Positions 21,247 through 28,682 of a stretch of 29,014 bases of DNA are shown piece after piece. This stretch comes from a virus. The position numbers were made by a program, and so were the translations under genes. The stretch covers positions 1-29,014 of IMG/VR virus record IMGVR_UViG_3300020438_000193. One strand, 5' to 3'. The notes beneath the pieces are model-generated. The model worked only from the letters and a program-made list of their open reading frames with translations, was not told the DNA's origin and ran no database searches. Each line of letters starts with the position of its first letter. The first letter of the stretch is position 1.

Positions 21247-23982
21247 ATGAGTTTACAGTTAATACTTTACCCACAAAATTATAACGGGCAATATAGTGTT
21301 ACAAGCACGCCTAACTATACCGAATATGTAGGCAACTATTCTTTTTATAATTCAGGAATAACAACTTATAGCGTAGGTGGTTCGCAGCCATGGAATACTT
21401 TTCAAGCTGCACAAACGCCTAGTTCTGCGTGGCAAGGGTGGCACGACGACGGTTCTGTTTATAACGACGCGCCAGCACCTACTTTAACAAGTGGGCGTTT
21501 ACGATTACCTACGGCAGCAGGGGGTTCATGGAGTGGAGCAAGACAAAAAATAACTGGTTTAACTGGTGGGGCTCAATACGATATAACTTTTGAAACAAAT
21601 GCGGCTAATACTGGAACTATATATTTTGGTGACGGTGTTTCTACTTATACCGATAGTTTTGGAACTACGTTTAATTGTTTAGTTACTTTACAAACTTTTG
21701 CTAATTTAGCTGCTGGGGTTCATACTTTTACAGTAACAGCCCCTAGCTCAACTGCTACTTTAGATATAAATTTTTATGGAACTGGTAGCACCTTTGTAGA
21801 TTTTAACTATATATCTATAAAAGAAAATATATCTAGCGTGCCTACAACCGATATTTATTTTGACGGGCAAGTAATTTGTGATCTATATAACGACGAAAGC
21901 ATACCTTTAAAATTAAGTATTGACGAATTTAAAAACGTAGCCGAGAAAGCACAAAGTTTCAGTAACCCTTTTAACCTACCTTCTACGAAAAGAAACAATA
22001 AAATATTCAGCCACTTATTTGATACTCAAATTTCTGTTAACGAAGACGTTTACGCTTTTAACCCTTATAAGAAAACAAAAGCTGTTTTAAAAGAAGACGG
22101 GCACACTTTATTTGACGGTTTTTTAACTTTAATAGATATAAATAATAAAGACGGTGAAATAAGTTATAACGTAAATTTATATAGTAATACTATAACTTTA
22201 AAAGATACTTTAAAAGATAAAAAACTAAGTGATTTTAATAGTGGTTTTTCTGAACTTACGCACGCTTATAATTATACAAATATAGATTTAAGCCAAGACG
22301 GAACGGGCGTTGTTTATACTGCAAGCTCTACAAGTGGGTTTAGAAGTGCTGATACTATAAAATACCCGCTATGTAACTGGAACGGTGAAATTACTTTAAA
22401 TGCCAGCGATCAGCCAAAAATAAACAAATTAGAAAACGGTTACCGTCCATGGCTTAAAATGAAGTATTTAGTAGATAGAATTTTTGACGAAGCGGGTTTT
22501 ACTTATACTTCTACGTTTTTAAGTTCTACAGCTTTTACTAAATTGTATATGGACTTTAGCGGTGAAAACGACGCTGAAGTAAAAACAGCTTATGCTAATA
22601 GGGGTTGTGATCCTTCAGGTGCTGTTAGTGATACTGTTTCAGGAACTTCTACAACTACTTCATTTGCAAACTTACAATTTGATAGTAGTAATATAAACAG
22701 CGAATTTGCAGCTATGGGCTACGATCAAGCGAACCACCGTTTTGAAGCTCAACAAGACAATACACAACTTACAATAGACTACTACTCAAAAATACGACAC
22801 TCGGGCAGTTTAGGGACTGGAGCATACCAACAGCGTTGGAAAAAAACAGAAGCTGCTACTGGTAATATAACATTTTACGACGAAGGTAGTTTTACTGGTT
22901 ATGGTTCAAATGTAGTAATTCAGTATTCAGGAGTTTTATATATATCTTGTAACGACGGCGATTATTTAGAATATCAGCATAGACAAATTTCAGGAAGCGG
23001 TAATTTTGCACAAACCGATCATGCAGCCGAACTTATAAATTTACACATGAATGCTACAACTGGTGATACGGTAATTACTTCAAATAGTTATTTTCAGTCA
23101 GAACGTGGTAAACTAAAACAGTGGAACTTAATAGAAGGTATTATAAATATGTTTAATTTAGTTTTATTAAAAGATAAAGACAACCCTACTAATTTTATTA
23201 TAGAACCTTATAAAGATATATTTGTAGATAATTCTGATATAGTTACGCACGACTGGACTAGCAAAGTAGATATAAGCGATATAAAATTAAAACCAGTAGA
23301 ATTAAAAAAGATTATAACTTTTAAATACGACGAAGACAAAGACGATTACGCTAAAGGTATTTACAAGTCTGCAACGGGCGTAGGTTACGGTAATACTGAA
23401 ATAGACGCTGATAGTTTTACTCTTTTAGTAGGTGAAACAAAAGTAGTAGCTACGCCGTTTGCAGCAACATATATAAAACCTTTATTTGATATTACGCCTG
23501 AAATTATTTGCCCAGCTATATTTAAAATGAAAGACGACGGCAGCACTGAAGGCTATAAAAATAAACCAAGAATATGTTACGACAACGGCGAAATAACAAT
23601 AAGTGATATTATTAAAATACCAGCACAAAACGACGTAGCAGCACAAGACGCTACAAAGTATTTGCAATTTTCGCACCTATCTACTATACCTTCAGTTTCA
23701 GCTACTACACAAGACTATAATTTCGGTGCTAGTCAGCTTATAAATATAATAGGTGATACGCCTATAGATAATTTATTTAACGTTTACTGGGCACCTTATT
23801 ACGACGAACTATATAATGCTGATACTAAAGAAATGAGTATAAACGTATATTTAACACCTTCAGAAATAGCTAATTTTAATTTCTTTGATAAAGTGCAAAT
23901 TAAAAACCGAACCTTTAGAGTAAATAAAATAGAATATAAGGCAGGCGAATTAAGTAAAGTAGAATTTATACTAATAGGATAA
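21247..23982 (+). CDS. Large tail-tip/baseplate protein with N-terminal binding domain
   Basis: 911 residues. Residues about 40-195 form a jelly-roll-like domain (WQGWHDDGS, GARQKITGLTGGAQYDITFE, then a long set of strands to about 190) that resembles carbohydrate-binding or fibronectin-like modules. From about 215 comes the tail core: IPLKLSIDEFKNVAEKAQSF, SNPFNLPSTKRNNKIFSHLF, then GFLTLIDINNKDGEISYNVN, the 'F-S-N-P-F-x-L-P-x-T-K-x-N-x-x-I-F' motif typical of Bacteroidota phage baseplate proteins. The C-terminal part (about 740-911) ends in a small beta domain (FDKVQIKNRTFRVNKIEYKA). It probably forms the tail tip and touches the cell surface; the N-terminal domain may be the receptor contact. 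Confidence 0.75.
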   Translation: MSLQLILYPQNYNGQYSVTSTPNYTEYVGNYSFYNSGITTYSVGGSQPWNTFQAAQTPSSAWQGWHDDGSVYNDAPAPTLTSGRLRLPTAAGGSWSGARQKITGLTGGAQYDITFETNAANTGTIYFGDGVSTYTDSFGTTFNCLVTLQTFANLAAGVHTFTVTAPSSTATLDINFYGTGSTFVDFNYISIKENISSVPTTDIYFDGQVICDLYNDESIPLKLSIDEFKNVAEKAQSFSNPFNLPSTKRNNKIFSHLFDTQISVNEDVYAFNPYKKTKAVLKEDGHTLFDGFLTLIDINNKDGEISYNVNLYSNTITLKDTLKDKKLSDFNSGFSELTHAYNYTNIDLSQDGTGVVYTASSTSGFRSADTIKYPLCNWNGEITLNASDQPKINKLENGYRPWLKMKYLVDRIFDEAGFTYTSTFLSSTAFTKLYMDFSGENDAEVKTAYANRGCDPSGAVSDTVSGTSTTTSFANLQFDSSNINSEFAAMGYDQANHRFEAQQDNTQLTIDYYSKIRHSGSLGTGAYQQRWKKTEAATGNITFYDEGSFTGYGSNVVIQYSGVLYISCNDGDYLEYQHRQISGSGNFAQTDHAAELINLHMNATTGDTVITSNSYFQSERGKLKQWNLIEGIINMFNLVLLKDKDNPTNFIIEPYKDIFVDNSDIVTHDWTSKVDISDIKLKPVELKKIITFKYDEDKDDYAKGIYKSATGVGYGNTEIDADSFTLLVGETKVVATPFAATYIKPLFDITPEIICPAIFKMKDDGSTEGYKNKPRICYDNGEITISDIIKIPAQNDVAAQDATKYLQFSHLSTIPSVSATTQDYNFGASQLINIIGDTPIDNLFNVYWAPYYDELYNADTKEMSINVYLTPSEIANFNFFDKVQIKNRTFRVNKIEYKAGELSKVEFILIG

Positions 23983-24821
23983 TGGAATATAAAAAAGGAT
24001 ATAAAGTTAAACCAAGCGAAATACAGTCTAATGGTGAAGTTATATTTACTGACGGCACCGATACTTTTACGCCTAATCAAATTTCGTGCGAAGCATACGG
24101 TTATAGATACGATAGCCAGCTAGGAATATGTAAAGCTTTTGAATATACTTCAAGACTAGCTATAAAAACTAAAGAAGAAAAAACAGAATTAAAAGGAACG
24201 AATAACAGAATTGAGCGTGGGGTGCGAGATACTTTAATAACTGGTTTAGACAATACGGCTAAAGGTGATAATACAAATGTTATAGTAGGTGGTGAAAAAA
24301 ACGAAATAGAACGTAGTAATAATAACGGTTTACTGATAGGTAAAATGGGCAAGATTACAAACGATAGCGAATTTTGTATAGGTGGTGGTGGTTTTAATAG
24401 TGAAGCTGGTTTATTGCAATATAGTATATTACAACTTTCAGGTAAAACTACAAGTGCTTCAGACGTTGCTTTAACTATAGAGGGAATATCAAGAAAAATT
24501 TTATTACCAGCAAATAGTATAACGACTTACGAAATATGGTTAAGTGGTTTAGTAACTGGTGGTTCTTCAGGAACGGCAGGCGATTATGAAACTTACGAAT
24601 ATCATGGCACTATGCGAACTAAAAACAACGGCACAATTACTCATAATGCCAAGATCAGTAGGCTTTTAGGTAGAACTGGTAGTTTAGGAACTAAAACAAT
24701 AGATACAGCTACAGCATATACTTTAAATATAAATATAGCAGGGCAAGCAAATGTAAATACGCAATGGCATGCAGTAGTAAAGTTACATATAAATAAAACG
24801 AACGCAGTAGAATTAACTTAA
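23982..24821 (+). CDS. Tail fibre-like protein with YadA-like repeats
   Basis: 279 residues. Residues about 80-130 carry short repeats of the left-handed roll type: GTNNRIERGVRDTLITGLDN, then TAKGDNTNVIVGGEKNEIE and SNNNGLLIGKMGKI, much as in YadA-like heads and many phage fibres (G-x-x-N-x-I-x, each turn about 15 residues). The N-terminal 60 residues include two Cys (SCEAYGYRYDSQLGIC). The C-terminal half is a beta domain with Gly/Thr-rich loops (SGLVTGGSSGTAGDYETY) suited to surface binding. Probably a trimeric side fibre or receptor-binding protein. The ATG lies at the end of the preceding stop, and the tape measure gene follows 4 bases after its stop. Confidence 0.65.
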   Translation: MEYKKGYKVKPSEIQSNGEVIFTDGTDTFTPNQISCEAYGYRYDSQLGICKAFEYTSRLAIKTKEEKTELKGTNNRIERGVRDTLITGLDNTAKGDNTNVIVGGEKNEIERSNNNGLLIGKMGKITNDSEFCIGGGGFNSEAGLLQYSILQLSGKTTSASDVALTIEGISRKILLPANSITTYEIWLSGLVTGGSSGTAGDYETYEYHGTMRTKNNGTITHNAKISRLLGRTGSLGTKTIDTATAYTLNINIAGQANVNTQWHAVVKLHINKTNAVELT

Positions 24822-24825
24822 AAAT

Positions 24826-27078
24826 ATGAGCGAAGAAATATATGCAAAACTGAATTTAGACGCCGAGCAAGCAGGGCGTTCTTTAAACGATATAAATAAA
24901 GAATTAAAAGAAACTAACGACGCACTAAAGCAAGTGGCTGTAGGTGGTAAAAACTTTGATAAACTTACTAAACGAGTAAAGGAATTAAAAGCAGAACTTA
25001 AAGGTATAAGGGGTGCTGCAGAAAGTTCAGCTGTAAGTATGCGAGATATTACAAACACCGTTTCAGGTGGTTTTGCTGTAGCTACTGGTGCTATGGCTTT
25101 GCTAGGCACGAAAAGTGAAAAATTAGCTGAAGTTCAAAAAAGAGTTCAAGCTGCAATTGCAATAGCTGTAGGGGTTCGTAATTTACAAGAAAGTAAGCTT
25201 AATATGACTATGATTAAGCAAGGAGTTATAACAGCTAAAAACAAAGTTATAACTTTAGCTATGGCAGGAGCACAAAAAGTAGTAGCTGGAACTACTAAAC
25301 TTATGGGCATAGCTGCAAATACAAGTAGTAAAGGTTTTAAGGCTTTAAAAATTGCTATTGCCGCTACTGGTATAGGTTTAATTGTAGTAGCTTTAGGTTT
25401 GATAGTAGCATACTGGGAAGATATAATAGGTTTAATGGGCTTCGGAACTTCGGAAGCTGAAAAACAATTGCAACTTACTACAGCTAAAAAAGACGCAGCA
25501 ATGGAAGAACTTGAAAGCGTAGAAGGTTCTACAAATCAAATGAAGCTGCAAGGTAAAAGTCAAAAAGAAATTTTACAATTAAAAATAAAAGCAGTAGACG
25601 CAGCAATTCAAGCTTCAGAAGTAGAAATGGCTGCACAAAGGGCAAAAATAAAAGCCGATATACAGTCTGCAAAACGAAATAAAGCTATACTTACTGGTAT
25701 GCTTTTAATGATTACAGCTCCTATAGACGCTTTAATTTACGCATATAATTTATTACCAGGTGTAGACGATATAGCTTACGCAAGTGAAAGTATTGCAGGT
25801 ATGTTTTTTGATCCTGACGACGTAGCGGCTGAAGGTGAAGCGGCTTTAAAAGAACAAGAAAAAGCTTTAGCTTCACTTAAAGAGAAAAAAGCGGGCTTAC
25901 AATTATCAGTTCAAGAAATGGATAAAGCAAATTCAGGAAAGTCAAGAGAGCAACGTAAAAAAGAAGCTGCAGAAATGCGTAAGTTAGAAGAAGAACTAGC
26001 TTTACAGAAACTGGAACTTGACGAAGAACGAGCTGTATTAAAATTAGAGCACCAGTTAGCATACGAACTAGAAGCTTTAGAAGGCAAGAAAAATGCTAAA
26101 GAGCAAGAACTTTTAATAACAAAAAAATATAATCAGCTAATAGAAGACGCAGAAAAGGAACTAGCAGCTAAACGAAAAGAAATTGCCGAGAAAACAGCTA
26201 AACAAGTAGAAAAGTTTTTAACTGATAGTTTAGCAGAATACGACGAAGTATATAACGAAATTAAAGATTTACAACGTGAAGTAGGCGACGAAATACTAGC
26301 TAATAACGGGCAACACTTAAAAGATAAACATACGCAAGAACTAAAAGATTTTGACTTAGCGCATGTAAGGCGTAGGGCTGACTTAGCGCAAAAAATTCAA
26401 GCTTTACAAGACGAAATAGACGTTTCAGAAGACGCTACTGAACTAAAGAAAGCACAACAAATTTTACAATTTGAAATGGCTGACTTAGATATAGAAAATA
26501 ATAAGTTAAGAAACTTAGTTATTAAACGACAAAATCAGGAACTAGCAAAAGAAGGTGAAGACGTGCAACAAGCTACTATAGACGCTTCGCAACAAATGTT
26601 AGACGCAATAAATGCAAATATAGACGCAAGTATTGCAAGGAATACGTCTAAAATGGAAGCTGAAATAGAAGCAACGGGTGCAACTGGAGCAGCTAAAGAA
26701 GCTATAGAAGAAAAATATGCAAAAAAAGAAAAGAAGTTACAAGCAAGGAAGAAAGCAATAAGTGCTTCACAAGCAATAATAAATACTATGGTAGGAGCTA
26801 CTAAAGCGTTGGAGCTAGGTTTTCCCGTAGGAACTATAGCAGCAGCCGCAACAGTAGCAGCTGGTTTAGCTAATGTTAGACAAATATACGCACAAGACGT
26901 AGGGGGTGGTAAGGGTGGTTCTACGCCAGCAAGTGCACCTACGCCTAGGGGTGCAAATCAAGCCTTTACTTTAGGTGGGGCACAAAAAGACGAAGCAATA
27001 CGTGCTTACGTTGTAACTGACGAAGTAACAAATAGTCAAGATCAGCTAGCGAATATAAGACGTAGAAGCTCAATTTAA
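24826..27078 (+). CDS. Tape measure protein
   Basis: 750 residues, the longest helical protein here. It begins with a charged coiled coil (INKELKETNDALKQVAVGG, KELKAELKG), then a hydrophobic stretch (IAIAATGIGLIVVALGLIVA, about 176-195) that could insert in a membrane, then a long Lys/Glu/Gln coiled-coil region (about 380-660), and a second hydrophobic Ala/Gly/Val segment near 665-690 (GTIAAAATVAAGLANVRQIY). This plan is standard for Bacteroidota tape measures. By the usual rule of about 0.15 nm per residue the tail would be near 110 nm. It ends the tail unit; the next gene has its own promoter-like element. Confidence 0.85.
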   Translation: MSEEIYAKLNLDAEQAGRSLNDINKELKETNDALKQVAVGGKNFDKLTKRVKELKAELKGIRGAAESSAVSMRDITNTVSGGFAVATGAMALLGTKSEKLAEVQKRVQAAIAIAVGVRNLQESKLNMTMIKQGVITAKNKVITLAMAGAQKVVAGTTKLMGIAANTSSKGFKALKIAIAATGIGLIVVALGLIVAYWEDIIGLMGFGTSEAEKQLQLTTAKKDAAMEELESVEGSTNQMKLQGKSQKEILQLKIKAVDAAIQASEVEMAAQRAKIKADIQSAKRNKAILTGMLLMITAPIDALIYAYNLLPGVDDIAYASESIAGMFFDPDDVAAEGEAALKEQEKALASLKEKKAGLQLSVQEMDKANSGKSREQRKKEAAEMRKLEEELALQKLELDEERAVLKLEHQLAYELEALEGKKNAKEQELLITKKYNQLIEDAEKELAAKRKEIAEKTAKQVEKFLTDSLAEYDEVYNEIKDLQREVGDEILANNGQHLKDKHTQELKDFDLAHVRRRADLAQKIQALQDEIDVSEDATELKKAQQILQFEMADLDIENNKLRNLVIKRQNQELAKEGEDVQQATIDASQQMLDAINANIDASIARNTSKMEAEIEATGATGAAKEAIEEKYAKKEKKLQARKKAISASQAIINTMVGATKALELGFPVGTIAAAATVAAGLANVRQIYAQDVGGGKGGSTPASAPTPRGANQAFTLGGAQKDEAIRAYVVTDEVTNSQDQLANIRRRSSI

Positions 27079-27100
27079 AAATCAAATAATAACTAAAAAT

Positions 27101-27117
27101 ATCTATTATATTATATG
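27101..27117 (+). promoter_or_regulatory. Putative phage promoter at start of head unit
   Basis: ATCTATTATATTATATG ends on the ATG of the protease gene. It has the same core and spacing as the other copies, with an A instead of T at the first base. AATCAAATAA lies 21 bases before it, as before the copy at 483. Confidence 0.6.
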
Positions 27118-27741
27118 GGCAAGAAAAAGAAAAAGTATAGAAAAAGCACTAAAATTGTAGAACTAATAATTGCCGACGACGCAGAAAGTTTAGCAATTGA
27201 CGCAATTTCTTTAGTGAGTGCTCCAGCTATTGAAGAAAACATGGTTTATTTTAATAAGGCTAAAAACAATTTAACTTTATCTAAAATAGACGAAGACAAA
27301 AAAACAATTATAAGCCCAGCACTTATACCGAACAAGCAAATTTTTAGATACGACGCTAACACCGATCAAGAATATTACGTTTATTTTTCTAAAGATACTG
27401 TAAAACAAGCTTCAGAATTATATTTAAAACATAATAATCACCATAAAGCAACTTTAGAGCACGCTGAACGTATTGCAGGAATTTTAACAGTAGAAAGCTG
27501 GATAAAGGCAGGTGACGAAGACAAATCTAATTTATATGGATATAAGGGTTTACCGATAGGAACGTGGTTTGTTTCTATGAAAGTAGACAACCCTGACGTA
27601 TGGAAATTAGTTAAAGAAAATAAAATACTCGGGTTAAGTATAGAAGGTTATTTTGTGGATCGTGTAGAAAGTTTACAAAAAAAGAATACCTTTACAAACG
27701 ATAAAATACTAACTGCACTTAAAGAATTATTAAATGAATAA
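27115..27741 (+). CDS. Prohead protease, XkdF-like (peptidase S78_2 type)
   Basis: 208 residues. The N-terminal block DAISLVSAPAIEENMVYF (29-46) and the following core match the XkdF-like protease family: KATLEHAERIAGILTVESWI (111-130) with H116, then GTWFVSMKVDNPDVWKLVKE (149-168) and ILGLSIEGYF (171-180) with S175. H116 and S175 are the likely catalytic residues of the serine protease. It would cleave scaffold and head proteins during maturation. It begins with a run of Lys (MGKKKKKYRKSTK). Its stop overlaps the start of the first tandem-family gene (ATGAATAA), so protease and family members are translated together. Proteases of this type normally lie near the capsid gene, here about 2 kb away round the map. 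Confidence 0.85.
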   Translation: MGKKKKKYRKSTKIVELIIADDAESLAIDAISLVSAPAIEENMVYFNKAKNNLTLSKIDEDKKTIISPALIPNKQIFRYDANTDQEYYVYFSKDTVKQASELYLKHNNHHKATLEHAERIAGILTVESWIKAGDEDKSNLYGYKGLPIGTWFVSMKVDNPDVWKLVKENKILGLSIEGYFVDRVESLQKKNTFTNDKILTALKELLNE

Positions 27742-28114
27742 GAAATTAGAATACTTAAATAAAGTAAATACACCAAAAAAATTAACTTTAGGTAAAATAG
27801 ATAATTTATTAGACAATATAAGGCAAGATTTATTTGACGGCACACAAAAAGCAATAGGGCACGGGCTAGACGCAATACAAGACTTAGACGCTTGTAAAAA
27901 TCAAAGCGAAGAAAATAGAAGTATTTATGTAAATTATGTAGCGGAGCTACAAGAAATTTTGGCAACATTTGACGAACTAGGTTTAAGTGAAAGCGACGTG
28001 CCAGATTTGCAAGAAGTAGTAGAAGCGTTAAATGAGTTCGGCGACGTAGAAGCACGGTTTGATAATTTAGATAATGTAATAAATGATTTAGTAGAATTAT
28101 TAAGAGATAATTAA
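27734..28114 (+). CDS. Acidic tandem-family protein 1
   Basis: 126 residues. The N-terminal tag MNKKLEYLNKVNTPKKLTL is almost the same as that of the gene at 28120 and like those at 28683 and 1. The body is acidic and helical. The motif DELGLSESDVPDLQEVVEAL (about 80-99) recurs in each paralog as ELG-x(3)-P-(D/S)-x-x-Q/E. It lies directly after the prohead protease with an overlapping start. A conserved short basic tag on divergent acidic bodies recalls T4 internal head proteins, which enter the prohead with a targeting tag that a protease removes. That role is my inference; the sequence only shows the tag, the paralogy and the location. Confidence 0.8.
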   Translation: MNKKLEYLNKVNTPKKLTLGKIDNLLDNIRQDLFDGTQKAIGHGLDAIQDLDACKNQSEENRSIYVNYVAELQEILATFDELGLSESDVPDLQEVVEALNEFGDVEARFDNLDNVINDLVELLRDN

Positions 28115-28119
28115 AAACT

Positions 28120-28587
28120 ATGAATAAAAAATTAGAATACTTAAAGAAGGTAGCGAAGCCTAAAAAATTAGACTTAAATTCTATTTCTGATTTACAACAA
28201 AATATAAGTTCGTTAAAAGATTTGCACGAAGCTGCTGAAACTGATAATAACAATTTATTTGACGGTTATCAAGATTACTTTAATAGTTTAGATAGTCTAA
28301 TAATGGATAGCGCTTTTATTAAAGGTATGAGTGAAAAAACAGAAAACGCGCACGAAGAAATATACCACTTAATAGAAGACACGAAAGAAAAAATTGATTA
28401 CTTTATAAGTCAATTTGACGAACTAGGAATTGAACCAACGCCTGACTTTCAAAATTTATTAGAAACATTTTTTGATTTACATAACGCAGCTACAGAAGCT
28501 TATGCTGAGTTTGATAGTTATAACAATATAAGGGACGAAGCCGAAGAAGTATATAATACAACTCAAAATAAGAACTTAAATTTTTAA
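28120..28587 (+). CDS. Acidic tandem-family protein 2
   Basis: 155 residues. The tag MNKKLEYLKKVAKPKKLDL differs from the first paralog at few places, and DNA identity at the start is high (atgaataaraaattagaatac). The body then diverges: a Asn/Asp-rich helix set with a repeat of Leu/Asp pairs (NLFDGYQDYFNSLDSLI) and the shared motif DELGIEPTPDFQNLLETF (about 100-117). It starts 5 bases after the previous gene. The C-terminus is Asn-rich and short of basic residues. Codon use is like the rest of the genome, so this looks like duplication inside the phage followed by divergence. Confidence 0.8.
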   Translation: MNKKLEYLKKVAKPKKLDLNSISDLQQNISSLKDLHEAAETDNNNLFDGYQDYFNSLDSLIMDSAFIKGMSEKTENAHEEIYHLIEDTKEKIDYFISQFDELGIEPTPDFQNLLETFFDLHNAATEAYAEFDSYNNIRDEAEEVYNTTQNKNLNF

Positions 28588-28588
28588 T

Positions 28589-28678
28589 ATGAAAAAAATA
28601 ATTTGCGATTTAATTTGCACAATAACACTAGGAATAATTTGCTTAAACTTATGCGGTAATAACTGCTGTAAAAAATAA
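28589..28678 (+). CDS. Tiny Cys-rich hydrophobic peptide (29 aa)
   Basis: 29 residues, MKKIICDLICTITLGIICLN then LCGNNCCKK. A basic start, a hydrophobic core of about 17 residues and six Cys suggest a secreted or membrane peptide or a very small lipoprotein-like product, though LNLCG is a poor lipobox. It fills the gap between two tandem-family genes, starting 1 base after one and ending 4 bases before the next. In a genome this compact a gap of 95 bases without a gene would be unusual, which supports it. No homologue is known to me. Confidence 0.45.
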   Translation: MKKIICDLICTITLGIICLNLCGNNCCKK

Positions 28679-28682
28679 TAAA

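Noticed and set aside
27648-28253. 201-residue frame on the - strand
   Set aside because: Antisense of the first two tandem-family genes; its Leu and Tyr richness is a mirror of Lys and Glu codons.
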